The notes beneath the pieces were generated by a model, which ran no database searches, was not told the origin of the DNA, and saw only the letters and a program-made list of their open reading frames with translations. The position numbers and the translations under genes were made by a program. From Bugula neritina (Eukaryota > Bryozoa > Gymnolaemata > Cheilostomatida > Bugulidae): a DNA stretch of 64,000 nucleotides. How positions within the stretch are numbered: the stretch's first letter is position 1; each line of letters starts with the position of its first letter. This document shows positions 1 to 47,839 of the stretch, in pieces. The stretch lies in NCBI GenBank assembly GCA_964035545.1, contig OZ037767.1, positions 7,864,207 through 7,928,206 on the forward strand, in the 5' to 3' direction.

Positions 1-169
1 CTCATAACACTTGTGTATAATATGCTTAAAGGGTAAACAAAGCATCATTTGGCAAAATTGGAATTTCTTCAACACACAACCTGTTACCTTAACAGATTAA
101 ACTAAAATTTGCTTTAATGAAAATCACACAGTAGTAACATATACTTTCTTGATATACTTATATACATAC

Positions 170-1198
170 ACTGGTAGCAGTTATTATTCTGTCTGTTCCA
201 TATATTGATCCTGCTGACATGAAACTTCTCCTCCAAGTCTACCATCCACCATTTCTCAACAGGCAAGCGTAAAGTGTGAGTGAAATCATCAATTTTTCCA
301 TTAACCGCATTTTTTGCCTCATACTGTCCATACATGTTTGATTGATGACATGGTTTGTTTAGAGCTAAATTATCTACAAATAGATCTTTTTATAGTAACT
401 AATTCTAATCAGGAACAGTTCCATATAATGCACCATTCTTTTATTGAAGCCATTTATAGAATGTATGAGGAGACAATCCTTTTATACAAAAACTTATATC
501 TGAAGGTGCAACAAGCTAATTTTATTCTTCCGTGGTAAGTCGTATATAAGGAAACAAATTAGGCACATTAATTATTGCTACTTGTATTACTAGAATAACA
601 GTGAGATTTGCTAAATAAATTAGATGCGCATCAGTTTAGCATCAACTCGCAGTAGCTTCTATGACTTTTTAATGAAGAAATCGCTTGAAGCAATCTACAA
701 AATGTTTTAATCTAGTCTCTATCTCTATAGGGTTAAAGATTGACATATTTAATACTGGTAGAATCTGTACTCAATTTGAGAGAATGCTTAGTGATGCTAC
801 CTGCGATACACATTATTTAATAAAATATGTTGTGAACAAAACAATTGCGTTTTCTGTCTTGAACATAACATTTTCAAGTTGACTAATAAAAACTTTTAAG
901 AACACATACTTGTTGATATACTGCAAGTCATAAAATATTTGAAAAAGTTAGTAGCAACTCAATTGGTATTTTGTATGTACTGACACTGGTGCAAATACTC
1001 ATCAGTATTTAACAAACACATCCTAAATGGCTTGTTTATTACACCTTAATAACTATACATAATTTTATAGAGAAGCACTCAATTATCAAAATAAATGTCT
1101 AAAATACTATACCATACTTTACCTTGAGCAGTGCTGACTGAAAGACATACTGAGTACATGGCAATCAGCAACCAGAGTCTTTCTACGCCAACCTTCAT
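170..1198 (-). CDS. Gene A (partial): fucolectin receptor, 5' end only
   Basis: Two exons are visible: 1123-1198 (ATG at 1198, 25 codons plus one base) and 170-373; the gene runs off the left edge. The first exon encodes a signal peptide ending LWLLIAMYSVCLSVSTAQ. The second encodes the first half of a fucolectin (F5/8 type C-like) domain with NAVNGKIDDF, KWWMVDL and INIWNRQ. Both exons have the same lengths (76 and 204 nt) and phases as exons 1 and 2 of gene B, and the sequence is nearly identical, as is the intron at 1-169 compared with about 39793-39962. The 374-1122 intron shows nothing else coding. By homology the rest is expected to be a receptor like gene B, but whether its tail is a phosphatase cannot be seen. 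Fucolectin domains bind fucosylated glycans in known members; ligand unknown here. Confidence 0.85.
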
Positions 1199-1300
1199 TC
1201 TCCCATCTGTACTCCACTAACATTCAGTGTAAAATAAGCTAACAGAGAAAGAAGAAGAAGGAAGTTAGTCTGTAATAACATTTACGTAAGTAATTCTATT
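1199..1300 (-). promoter_or_regulatory. Conserved 5' flank of gene A
   Basis: About 100 bp directly upstream of the gene A start codon is almost the same as 41819-41920 upstream of gene B. It includes a purine tract (GAAGAAGAAG on the plus strand) and the shared block TTAGTCTGTAATAACATTTA. Weaker similarity continues to about 1620 (42240 in the gene B copy). It probably contains the 5' UTR and core promoter. No clear TATA box or initiator was assigned. Confidence 0.5.
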
Positions 1301-2637
1301 CATTACATTCTTATATAATAGGGGAGGTGTTGTATTCAACCATTGTTACAAAGCAAGGATCTGTATAAACAGCTAAAAGTTTTTTGAATGCACTAAGCTC
1401 ATTCATTCTTTTGCTACTCACTTGTATGAGTCGCCTGTATTAAATAAATACAATCTTCACAATTCTACACAATCACCTTGTTTTTTATTTCGAAGTTTGC
1501 TCTCTGTACTGCGAGCATAGTAACTCTAGCGTATGTGTCAACTAACTAAAACAAGTTTTAGTAGCTAGTGTTGTTTCACATGAAACAGAGTCTACAACAG
1601 TAGAATATAAACCAAATATTTATTTCCAGCATTCACCGATACAATACATTTACTCAAATGTTCTAATTTATGACTACTGAGTTAAATTAAACAGTTCTCA
1701 TGTTTTTTTTCCAAAGTGCAGTGATGACTAGAGTATTAAACAAGTTTCTTGGCATCACATTACTGGTAGCTCTAGTGAAAATGCTTGTCAAATGCTCCAA
1801 TAGTAATCACCATATAATAACAATGAACTCAATGACCCCATTAAAGCTCCTGTTTATGCTTGCATGGGTGACATCACTCATCTACCTAGTGCTGACTATT
1901 AGATCTGTGGTTATGTCAGTGTGGTTTGGATGACTGTTGCCTTTGCCCCACATTTGCTGGGTCACATTGATGCCTTGAGGTGAGTCAGTATATGTTCACT
2001 ATGTTTTATTTTCTCACTATCATTGTAGTGTTTTTAGATAGAATGTTGATTATTTAACATATTTTTGCCTCGTCCAGTAACAACAACAATATTATGCATA
2101 ATCCCTTGACAAACTTTGATAATCGGTTGACAGCACTCTACATAGAATTGCTGTTCTTTATTGCACTGCCTTCCTGTATAAATTACTGATCACTTTGTAT
2201 GCCAAACTAAATTAAAGTTAAACACTATTATGCATATTACATTATCTGAATTATTGGTTTTAGAGTAAAAGTTATCATTCGTTTTTCTGTATATATGGAT
2301 TTTTATCAACATTACTTTATTATTTTGTTGAATTTATCTATGTGTACCATCTATATAATCGCTTCTTATATATAAATTTTCTTTTTTTTTACCATAGCAA
2401 TAAGTGCATAATCAAAGCTGATAAAACATAATGCAACGTGTGCTTTGTGAAATAATGCAAACAGAAACTGTTTTGTTTTGTTTCATAAGTAATAATCCAA
2501 GAGGCTTGCTGTTAGTTGACGACTACATATTTTGCCACCTCATTTAACTGAGACTATTTAATTGTTTACCCTATTGTGCAGGAATATAGTTTCAAGGGCA
2601 ATGTATCAATTACAATATTTTTTATGACATTGTGATG

Positions 2638-2752
2638 CGTAGTTTGAGTGGTTCAAGTAGTTCGAGTGGTTTGAGTGGATCTAGTGGTTCGAGTGGTCCG
2701 AGTGCGTGCGTGCGTTTGTGCGTGCGTGCGCTCGTGGGCGTGTGTGTGTGTC
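2638..2752. repeat. GC-richer minisatellite, GAGTGGTTC-like unit, then GCGT/GT tract
   Basis: Imperfect 9-10 bp units (GAGTGGTTCA, GAGTGGTTTG, GAGTGGTCC and variants) from about 2645 to 2705 are followed by GTGCGTGCGT runs and a short GT run, then TATATATAGAC. It stands out in AT-rich surroundings. Confidence 0.8.
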
Positions 2753-3399
2753 TATATATAGACCTACTGTATAAATCATATATATATATTATGTATATAT
2801 GTCAATAAAGAGGTGTTTGATGACAATTAAAGCATGAAAAGACAGAAATGTTTATAAGTTAAATATAGCTATAGTTTAATTAATTTTATGCTAAACAGTT
2901 GAATAATGTTTTTTACTGTCCTATTTCCTTTTATAATTCAATATCTGTAGCACGGAGACTTAAGAATATTTTTAAATAATTTGTTTACTGAATATTTGGC
3001 TTATCAAACAATGCTTTTGATATACACCAAATTTGTTATATATAAAATAAAATAATGTCACAATAGTTCAAGTAAGTCTTAAAGTGGAAACTCGTGTTGA
3101 AACAAAAGCAAAGGAGAAAAAAATTGTTTGATATATACTAAAACTGTATTTTCTTGCAATAAGAAACATATCTTGTCATTAATTATATACAATATGCTTT
3201 CTTTAGGTATCTGAGATTTAGTATTTGTAGCAACAGAAGTTGTCTGCTGATCATAAATAGCAACAAATGCAGCACCAGCCAGCTGACAAGAAACTGCTTG
3301 CTCTTAAATTGAAGCACAATTTCAAATGGTTGCTGTGTAAAGAGAAAAAGCTATTTAATGCTCACCTTATTGCAAGGAGGCAAAACTGTGGTGCATGAT

Positions 3400-3790
3400 G
3401 GTCACCATCGAGACTTATATGAATTTTCATGTAAAAATACAAATGCTGCAGTAAATAACTTTCCTGAGAATTTTAAATAAAAAAGTCACCTTCTCTTTAA
3501 ACTAAACTAACATAAACATAAGCCTATTTTAAACTCCAATTTTCCTTTTGTTAAGTAACACAATTATAGTGATAATTACTAATAATTTACAAGCAATGCA
3601 ACAAAAGGTTTATTCTGCTATGAAATTTTCAAGTAATATTGTAATAAGAATAATTTCAAGCAGTTCAAATGAGCCTCATTATGTGAAAAGGAAAATTACT
3701 ACTTTTCATTGCAGAAGTGGTTTATTGTAATTATTTGAGTGGTAATGCTTGTGTAGCGCTATTGTGGAGTTCTTGCACAAGCTGAGCATA
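3400..3790 (+). repeat. Direct repeat copy 1 (~390 bp)
   Basis: Matches 5425-5815 in the same orientation over its length, with substitutions and small indels. Shared blocks include ATACAAATGCTGC, CAAGCAGTTCAAATGA, TTATTCTGC and GTAATTATTTGAGT. Either a dispersed repeat or a local duplication within the spacer. Confidence 0.75.
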
Positions 3791-4359
3791 TTCACCACAA
3801 GGCTCACTAAATTACACTGCTAATTAATACAATGGTAATAACATCGCATAATTACGTGGAAGTAGTAAATGCTTATGTTCACATCAGGCCATAAAAACAA
3901 TTTCTACAATTTCAACTGCTGTTAGAAAAGTAAGCTAGAATAATAATAAAAAGTACATGTCTAGCTCATTGACACCGTGTCAATACCAATCTGAGCATTT
4001 AATCTCTGTTCTTTTTTGTGCTATTATAGCTAATTATAGTTTGCTTATGTAGGTAATATATCCTACAACAATAAAAATATCCTCAAAAATTATTTTGAAT
4101 TTTAAAATACTTGGTTTCTCTACAAGTAGTGGACTAGTGAAGCGTACTTATTGCTGAACGGTTATTCAGTTAGTGGGAAACTGCAAGAAAGAAAACTATG
4201 CAGTAGGGATATATAGAATAATTTAGCTTACAGAGAGATAAAAATAAATTAATATCAGATCTTCTGGAGTAGAAGCAACTAGGAGCGAATGCACCTTTTT
4301 TCCTGACATCACCAAGAAACCTGCTGAGATTGAAACTCATTACCTATCATAACTATGAT

Positions 4360-4510
4360 CTAGTTTGGCCATGACCTAGTTTGACCATGACCTAGTTTGA
4401 CCATGACCTAAAATGACTGTGTCCTGTAATAACTATGACCTAGCATGATCAAACCTTATTCTAATCATGACCTAGTTTGATCATGACCTAGAATGATTAG
4501 AACATAGCAT
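4360..4510 (+). repeat. Minisatellite, ~16-bp unit CATGACCTAGTTTGAC
   Basis: Tandem, progressively degenerate copies of a unit reading ATGACCTAGTTTGACC, with variants ATGACCTAAAATGACT and ATGACCTAGAATGATT. Confidence 0.8.
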
Positions 4511-5424
4511 GACCATGCACGACTAGTATATGTATATGGCCTGCTCAGTTGTATAGAATATATGTAGATTTGTGCAAATGATAACTGCAATGCTGTGGCG
4601 CAGTTTGCAGCAAGCAGTTTATTTGTTGTAATATAATGTAATATCAATACTTGAGCTTGTTTTCCTAGACAGCTTTGTTTTTTTCAATATCTATTATAAT
4701 AGTTATAATATAACGTAGATGATGACTCTTAATTTACTTATGTTATGCAATTTTCACAAACAGCATATTTGTTCTGCTGTGTGGAATTATGCACGTTTTT
4801 AGTGCAGTGAAAGGGAGTAGTTGAAGGACTACAAACAATAATGAAGTTGCATTTCAGTTTCGTGATGGTCATACCAGAAAGGTTATTAAAAGCCACTGTG
4901 GTTCAGGACGAAGGTACTTGAAGGGAACTTCAAACTCTATCACACGGATCAAGAAAGTGAGAAAAATGGGTGGCTGCTACTCTGGAAAAGTAAGTGCCAT
5001 AACAGTACAATGTCCCTTAATGTTATTTAATCACAATATCATATTATAATACTTTTGTAGATTAGTAGAGCCATGCATCATTACATTACCACTGTCTTGT
5101 TTTAAGATATGATGGAATTGAAACTTGAGAATGAAAGCCAGATACAGGAGAGTTAGCTCCTCAAGCAAACTACTTTACTTTAACGTTGCCCTATTTCATT
5201 TACTATGCATAATAAAGCCCATGTCATTAGTACACGGATAATTTTTTACCTGAAATTTTACAACATTTCATAATATATTATTTTCATGCCACATGACTTC
5301 ATGTTGAACTCTGATTGCGAAAAATTTTCTAATTAAATTTTGATGTAAGTAAGTTGGCTGCTTAAAATAATGGTTATTTAGGCTTCTTATTCTTTTCCTT
5401 ACATGTATTATTTATGCTGTTATT

Positions 5425-5815
5425 GAAGAATGGGTCATCATTGAGATGTTTAGGTAAAATACAAATGCTGCCGTACATAAGTTTCCTGAGATTTTTAAAT
5501 AAATAAAAGATGTCAAAATTTTTTTTAGTCAAATCACGTAAATATTATTATATTGTATTCTAATTTTCTTTTTGTTGTAACAATATTATGATGATAATTA
5601 TTATTAATTTACACAAAATGCAATAAAATGTTTATTCTGCAATTGTATTTTTAAGTATGGTAATATTGTAATAGGAATATTGTCAAGCAGTTCAAATGAA
5701 CACCTTTGTGAAAAAAATAAAACTTACTAATTTTATTGCAGACGTTTCTTACTGTAATTATTTGAGTTCTAATACTTGTATAGTGCTATTGTAGAGCTCT
5801 TTGAGCAGAGTATAC
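5425..5815 (+). repeat. Direct repeat copy 2 (~390 bp)
   Basis: Partner of 3400-3790. Both copies contain ATTGCAG-like and TTGTAATTATTTGAG-like stretches, but neither has an open frame that can be assigned. Confidence 0.75.
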
Positions 5816-6648
5816 TTTGTGTACTTTGCCACTATATTCTTAGTTAGAAGATACAATGTAAGCCATTTGTGTGTATGAGAGCAGGCTGCTCACACACCAC
5901 TTATATGTTGCACACACAAAACATAAAACAGTTTCTTATTAGAATAAAAAGCAATTTATTACATCATAAAGTAAGTAATAACAGGAAAAGTTAAAAGCAG
6001 TAGCAAGAGAAGTTAAATTAGTAGCAAAAAAAGTCAAAATTTCAAAGTGAATTAAAATTTGAATTTTTTTCTATTAATTGGCGTAAAATTCAAGATACAC
6101 ATATATATTTTAAATATTTGGTAATGCTTATGTTAATGCATTAGTAATAGTTTTCAATATTAAATAATATAACATGTTAGATGGAGCAATATTATTCAAT
6201 GATCGCTACATAAAAATATATTAGGCTTTTAAGCACAATTTGCCAGTAACAAACTGAAAAGCGAAGTCCATCTTTTATATTTTTAAAACATATTACTTTG
6301 TGTATACGGCAATTAATAATATTGCTATGTGTGTTGTAAAGCAGTTATCAAAGAGTAACACAGATTACAATATATTGTTTTAAAAAAATAGTATATATGC
6401 GTTAATATAAAATTCTATCCAAAAGGTGAAGATATAAAAACATGAAAGTTAAAGAGTCAATTGAAGATATAATCACATGTATAAAATAACAATGATGCTT
6501 GCAATGTTAGATTTTTAGTATAAGTAATAAAATAAAAGATAAAAGTGAAATGTAACTAGAGCTTACTGTGATGTTAGGAATATAATATAAGATCCCATCC
6601 AATCATATTTTAGAACCTGCCCTCCTCCCTCCTGCGTAGACACTGCAG

Positions 6649-41818
<35,170 letters not shown>

Positions 41819-41920
41819 TCTCCCATCTGTACTCTATTAACATTCAGTGTAAAATAAACTAACAGAGAAAGAAGAAGAAGAAAGTTAGTCTGTAATAACA
41901 TTTACTTAAGTAAATACATC
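41819..41920 (-). promoter_or_regulatory. Conserved 5' flank of gene B
   Basis: Near-identical to 1199-1300 upstream of gene A, with weaker similarity further out (AGGAGGTGTTGTATT shared at about 41945 and 1324). Probably the 5' UTR and core promoter. Similar expression of both copies is an inference. Confidence 0.5.
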
Positions 41921-43100
41921 ATCCCGTTCCTATAACATATTCGAGGAGGTGTTGTATTATAAGGCGTTGTTACAATACAAGCTTTTGTTTAAATAGGGAA
42001 TGTGTTTTTGAATGCAAGCTGAATTTATTCCTTCTATAAATATGCTCAATAGGTATAAAATGTCTTCCACTAATTAAATAAATTCATCACAATCCTTTCT
42101 CTTGAAGTGTTCTGTTTACAGTGGGTATACAAAAACTCAACAACCTGTGTCAACTGACTAACTAACATTTGTAACTAGCAGCATAACTTTTCACACAATA
42201 ACAGACTTCAAGTTCCTTGTATATATTACAGCAGACAGCAAACATCGAATGTTCTTGCTAGATATTTAAGCATGTGCTCTATTTTATCATAACTTTTCAT
42301 AGTCAAATATTTACTATGTGGATTGGGCATTGCTTTTAGTTTGACAAACCACAACCATTATAAATATTGTCAGGAGTTGTCCTTAAATCATGGTACAAGG
42401 TATATGGTTTTTATAGTAATACAAATCTTATGCTAATTCTAAATGTGCAGTATAATGTGTGCCTTCCCCCCCTCCCCCCTTATTAATAGCCACTAGTGCA
42501 ATAACTTCAAAACTCAAAGGTTGTATTTGAATAAAAAGTTATTTATTAAAATTCAGAGCAAATGATAACACGCAGAGCCATAATTGCAAAAGAAATTGAA
42601 TTGAAAAAGTTCAAAAATGTGTTTATGTTTCTTATTAGTTATTATATGTTTAACGAAGCAACATCAGTCAAAGAGCTAAACAGTTATATATTTTTGAGCA
42701 CAATTTGCCTGGTAGTAAATCAAAAAGTAATGTCACTTACATATAAAAGAAATGTTATGTGGTTATGGCATGCAATGGTAATTTTCTGTGCGTGTTGCAA
42801 AAACAAGTGTCGAAGAAAAGCATGAATCATTGAAATTGCCGAGTATTAGCAAAGATGAAGGGATAAAAGCTTATATATGCAAAAAGTGAAAATAAAAAAC
42901 TATATAATTTATAAAGTCTTGAGGGTATATAATCATATACATGTATAAAATAATAATGATGCCTATTTGCAATGTTAGAATTTTAGCAGGTAATAAAATA
43001 AGAAGTAATAATAAATGTATTTGGACCTCATTGTAAAGTTAAGAAAACATAAGGTGTAATTTAATATGCTTTCACGACCTGCTCTCAGAAAAGATACCAT
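41921..43100. other. Spacer upstream of gene B
   Basis: Short spacer between the 3' end of the phosphatase pseudogene and gene B. 42600-43100 aligns with 6200-6648 downstream of gene B (shared blocks GAGCACAATTTGCC-like and CATGTATAAAATAA). An 87-codon open frame at 42562-42825 falls in this duplicated non-coding flank and has no homology I recognise. No genuine gene seen. Confidence 0.6.
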
Positions 43101-46100
43101 CTAATTAAAGTTGGCATATTCAGCAAAGGAATCAGCATAGTTCTTCAGCACTTGATAGATAAATAAGTATAATCATCCTGTAACATAAATTAAACTTAGC
43201 GTTAATGTTAATATGCACATAACCATCATCACCGAACTTACAAGCAAGTCACACAAGTTTTCTTGCTGTTGTCAGTCTTTTTAAGAATGTCTTCTACAGC
43301 GCCTCACAGAGACAGAAGAGCTTCTCCCGTAGGGTATTGTTCTGCTGTATCACACCATGCTTTTATTTAAAGGATAAAAATTGACTTCTCTACCTGATAT
43401 AATATGCAAGAAAATGAACTGTATAATATAGCTTGAAAATATTAGATGACATTAAATGACAAGTTAGCCAGTCACAGTTGTTTTCTTTTAAATTAACATC
43501 GATTTTTTTTATAAAACAATTTTTATGTGTGCTCAAGTGTAGAATAATTACTCAAATTGGTGCACCGCAATAAAATCTGAAAAATAAAAATTAATTTATT
43601 CTATAATATCATAGTGATCTACATGATCACTTTGAATAATTAAGATATTAGGCTATGAAATATGAATGGTTCTGTTACCGGAACAGGACAAAGTGCAGAT
43701 AGGTGAGAAAAAAATGAAATATGAATCTTCTAACTGATATAGCTACTCAATCTGGTTTTATTTAAAGCGACCTACAAATCATATGTACTACTTTGCTCTT
43801 AAATTTAGGAATTTCAGACACTTATTTTCAATTTGTCAACAAAGTGGAGGATTATTAGTTTACAGTTGCACCATTTTGCAGCGCTGAATAAAATATTAAA
43901 TTGAGTTGTGAAGCATCCTCACTTTTGATGATTGAATCTTCAGGGGTATTATTCTGATGTGCTCTTTCCCTTCAGCAGTTCTTCTGACCAGAGAAGAAAA
44001 GGAAGTTGAAAGGGTAGCCAAGTCAATCATAGGGAAGAAAGGTATCTGAATTATATAATCATCAAATTTTCCATTATCATGTTGTTATGCTTATCTATCT
44101 AACATGCAGTATAACCATAGACAGGTTTTTCAAATTTGTAAAGCAATTAAACATAATTTTTTTTCTTAAATAACTAACTATTGGGAGTATGTTTATGTAT
44201 AATAAGAATGTATAGGCTTTCATTGACAGCTATAATGTTTACCAAGCTTTGAGTTATAGCTGATCTTCTCTTTGTTAATACAGAATATTACAGCACATGC
44301 AAAATCATGATATATTTTTCATTCTAATATCGAAAGGATGAGTTGATATTTTATTAAGTATATCTTACCTCTGCATGCTCCAACTGAACAATCAGCTTAA
44401 CATCTTGCTCAATAATCAGTTGCCAGAAGTTGCTCAGTGTATTTGATAGTGGGAGTTGAGTTGCAATAAATTGGTGCTTGCATGTGTAGGACTACAATGA
44501 ATTATCACTATTAGCAATTAAATTATGTATCAATTTACATATCAATATATTATACCAACTTTTTTCAAAACATAAGTTTAGATATCTATAAATCAGTGTG
44601 TGCTTCAATTAAAGCTAATGAAGGTAAAAAAGTTTACAGCCTAGGTTAGGCGATTTTTTGACAAAAAAATACACCTACAGAAACATACTAAATAAAATTA
44701 ATATAATGTGGTTCTCAAACGTAAATAAAACAGTAGAGTATAGCAGTTTAAATTTCTTATGAGCATGAGAAATAAGAAAGTTAAAACATTCACAAAAAGA
44801 GCTAGTCAAAATAATTGCTGCAATAGGTGCAATTATATGGCTGAATGCTTTCATAAAATTTTAATTTGATTTAGTAAAATAATTTAAGCAAAGTCAAGCA
44901 GTGGTCACTCACAATATCAGACAGAAATCATCAAACTTTTAACCATTAATAAGATTAAGTAACACTCGAAACCAGCACAGGACCACCCTTGGTAAAGGTG
45001 ACAACCGGTAAAGAGTAAGTGTTATAATATTAAAATTTCATTTACATTTACAAACACTGCATTTATGTATGATTCTTGTTCATTGGTAAGGAAAGGCATG
45101 TACTTGTCACCTAAAAACATAAAAGCTGTAATTCTAAAAGTGCAAAAGAAATAATGTTGGTTGCATTACTTAAGTATTTAAGACAACATTCAAAATTGTA
45201 TTAATCAATATTGCTTTGTTTTTTTACTTTTGAACCTTATAGCACTATTTTAGCATTTATTTACCACAAACTATGAGACATGTTTATACTAATTTATAAA
45301 ATTCAATTTAATTTTGTTTAAAAACACTGAGGGAGTCTTCAAAAATTACAATTGACTTACAAACGAGTGTAGGTCACAATTAAAGCATTTGATATTGAGC
45401 TTTTTCAAAAACTTGAGTAGTGTTTCGGTTTTTCAGAAACACCTTATATTATCTGCATTCATAAACTGTTGCAAGTATAGATCTTCAACCTCAAGTTTTT
45501 AAATAGGTTTACTTACAGGGGAACATGTCAGGGAGCCTGTTCTTTCTTAAGTTGTCTTCTTCTTGAGCTATGATGTACTTGAACTGCATACTTTGAAGGC
45601 GACTTTCCATGTGCTGTAATTAAATAACACATTTATACGTGCATATATTATATTATGGTATCACTCATGTTTTAATGTGGCTACTGTACTGTACAGTTTT
45701 TAAATTAATTTTTATGAGAAAAACTTTTGGGAGCCAATTTCGTTGTTAAAAAGCCAATGAAATAACTGCTGTAAAAGAAAAAAGAATTCATTATATGCTG
45801 AAAATACATTATTTAGTGAATTTTTGGCCATTTGGCACTCCATAAAAGACACTAGAAGCTCACTTGTTTAGGTGTCATTTAAAGTTAGACAACATAGCCT
45901 TTAGAAGTCTGGAATTGAGCTTCATGTATTACAACTAGAGAGATAATTATATTTTAAAGCACTATACAAACCTATGGAACTCCTGTAGAATGCTGCTAGG
46001 CTAATCCTGGGTTTCTCTGTGTTCATATGCATCAATTTTATCATTGATCTCTAAAGGAGAACATTAGAATCCTTCAGCTGCCAATGACTCGGCCAGAACT

Positions 46101-46444
46101 TTATGCAAAAAGAGGTATTGCTGCTAAAACAAAATAAGAAAATTACTGATATAATTAAAAACATGTTTAAAATTGAAAGGCTATATGATAAAGTAGATAT
46201 ACAATGCATAGCTAAAATTAAACACTTATGTAAATTCATAGCTAGTATTATAAGTTTTTTAAGTATTTTAAGTTGAACATTTTTTTTTCACACAACTTCA
46301 TGAAAACTCTGCCTCGTTATACAAGAGTAGTAGATTAGTATAACGTAAGAAGAAGACAGTTTTTAAATCTCACTGCAATATATGAAGCATTGATGACATC
46401 ATTCCTTTCTCCTTCTCTTCTAAGCACAACTCTGTGATCATCAG
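43101..46444 (-). pseudogene. Receptor tyrosine phosphatase pseudogene (D1/D2 remnant)
   Basis: Exons homologous to gene B, at the same or nearly the same lengths: 46374-46444 (71 nt, D1, HRVVLRREGE), 45972-46123 (D2 start, two in-frame stops, 152 nt), 45517-45613 (97), 45046-45110 (65), 44369-44491 (123, nearly identical, KHQFIATQLPLS), 43923-44045 (123), 43242-43393 (152, two in-frame stops) and 43101-43177 (last exon, 77 instead of 75 nt). Copies of the D1 exons that carry the acid loop and the [10 protein letters not shown] signature are missing, as is the copy of gene B exon 7229-7364. The order and strand match gene B. Splice sites mostly survive, so decay is fairly recent. No active enzyme can be made. 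Confidence 0.85.
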
Positions 46445-47475
46445 CTAAAACAAATTAATATGTATATAATCATTGCATCATTTTTAAACAAATTATGCTT
46501 TTAGTATTTATATCTTGCATACATAGAGTGAAGAGCCATGCATCACCTTTGAAAACTTGTACAAAATTTTCCAAGTTATTAAACACATGATTATAGTATA
46601 TTACAAAAACAGTTATATTTCTAATCTTGAGACAGATAATTTTGTATATATACTGTTGAATGTTGAGTATAAAATTATGTTTACGACATGTTTAGGCAGT
46701 TGATACTAATTGTTCTTATAGTCATTTTTATACTGGTTTAAATTGGCAAACAAAGATTTTTATTGTACGGCTGTTATATTTATTTTTATTTTATAAGTTG
46801 TTTTTATGGTTTGCATGTGCGCACATATTGCTGACATAGCCTTTGCCATATATATAAATTATAATTTATTGCAAATCTAACATGTTATTTATAATAATAT
46901 GTTGCATACTTATTAAAAATTTACACAATTTTTTTACCAACTGAAATATAATAATTTAGCAATTCAAATATATTTTTCTAAAAATCAAAGCTTTTCAGAC
47001 AAAATCAGAAACACAACTCTCAATTAGGATGCATTACAAACATATACTGTGTAACATTGGAACAGTATCAAATCAATGCTGGTTTGACATGACTCATATA
47101 AGATATATTAGTCAACATAATAGCTTTAAATACAGCAATAAGCCTTATTTTTGATATTGAGTATGGCCTTCCGTTCACAGTTTTTCTTAAAATTTTAAAG
47201 GTAATTATGTGCTTTAAAAATTTACAACTTGTAAATGGTAATCACCAACCTATAGGTATGTTAGAGTCAAACCAAAAGGTCAAAATACATCATCATCCAA
47301 TATGCTAAAACTAAGCTAACTGTTCTTTAAACTTGCTTTAAACTAGAACTAGTTTAAGTTAGTATATTGCACCTTTAAATGAGCTACAGTTCAGTACATT
47401 ACAGTACTGTAATACGTACAGTGCAGTAGTACAGTCAGCATAATAGATTACCAAATCAAAGTGATAGAAACTCAC

Positions 47476-47573
47476 ATTCCATGTAATGGTGTACTTCCAA
47501 GTTTCTCTGCCCAGCTCTTCAGACTTCTCCTTGAATAGATCACTTGTAGCAACTACATCTGGTAGATCTGGCT
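47476..47573 (-). pseudogene. Orphan FN3 exon (copy of a gene C exon)
   Basis: A 98-nt exon encoding [20 protein letters not shown] and ..TWKYTITWN, with good splice sites. It is about 91% identical (roughly 9 differences in 98 by eye) to gene C exon 61260-61357, and the adjacent intron bases are shared. It lies 5' of the phosphatase remnant on the same strand, with no partner FN3 exon nearby, and probably belongs to the same decayed gene. It is intact by itself, so use by gene C as an alternative exon cannot be excluded. Confidence 0.7.
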
Positions 47574-47839
47574 CTACAGAAAGTGAGCATCAGCAGCAAA
47601 TATTAAAATTATACTATAAGCAAATAAAATTAAATCATGGAAAAAAAGTACGCAGCATCAACATAACTGTTTTTAAACTGATTACAGTTTTTAAGAAATT
47701 TGCTATTCAAAGATGAACAGAAATCAAATAAAAATAACAAAAGTGTTTTCTAACTATAGTAGCATTATACAAGATACAGCTACATCACTTGTGTGTCTAA
47801 AATGTTATAATACCAGGCGTTAAGCCTGAAAATAGCCGA

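Larger units (their letters stand above)
1301..6648. other. Spacer between genes B and A
   Basis: AT-rich DNA between the 3' end of gene B and the 5' end of gene A. No convincing coding region was seen; open frames at 1700-1933 and 3548-3730 have no recognisable domain. It contains two minisatellites, a 390-bp direct repeat pair (annotated separately) and, at about 6200-6648, sequence alignable with 42600-43100 downstream of the phosphatase pseudogene, which is expected if the 3' flank was duplicated with the gene. Confidence 0.6.

Noticed and set aside
42562-42825. 87-codon plus-strand open frame upstream of gene B
   Set aside because: Lies in duplicated 3' flank that aligns to non-coding 6200-6600; no domain, and the frame is not kept in the other copy.
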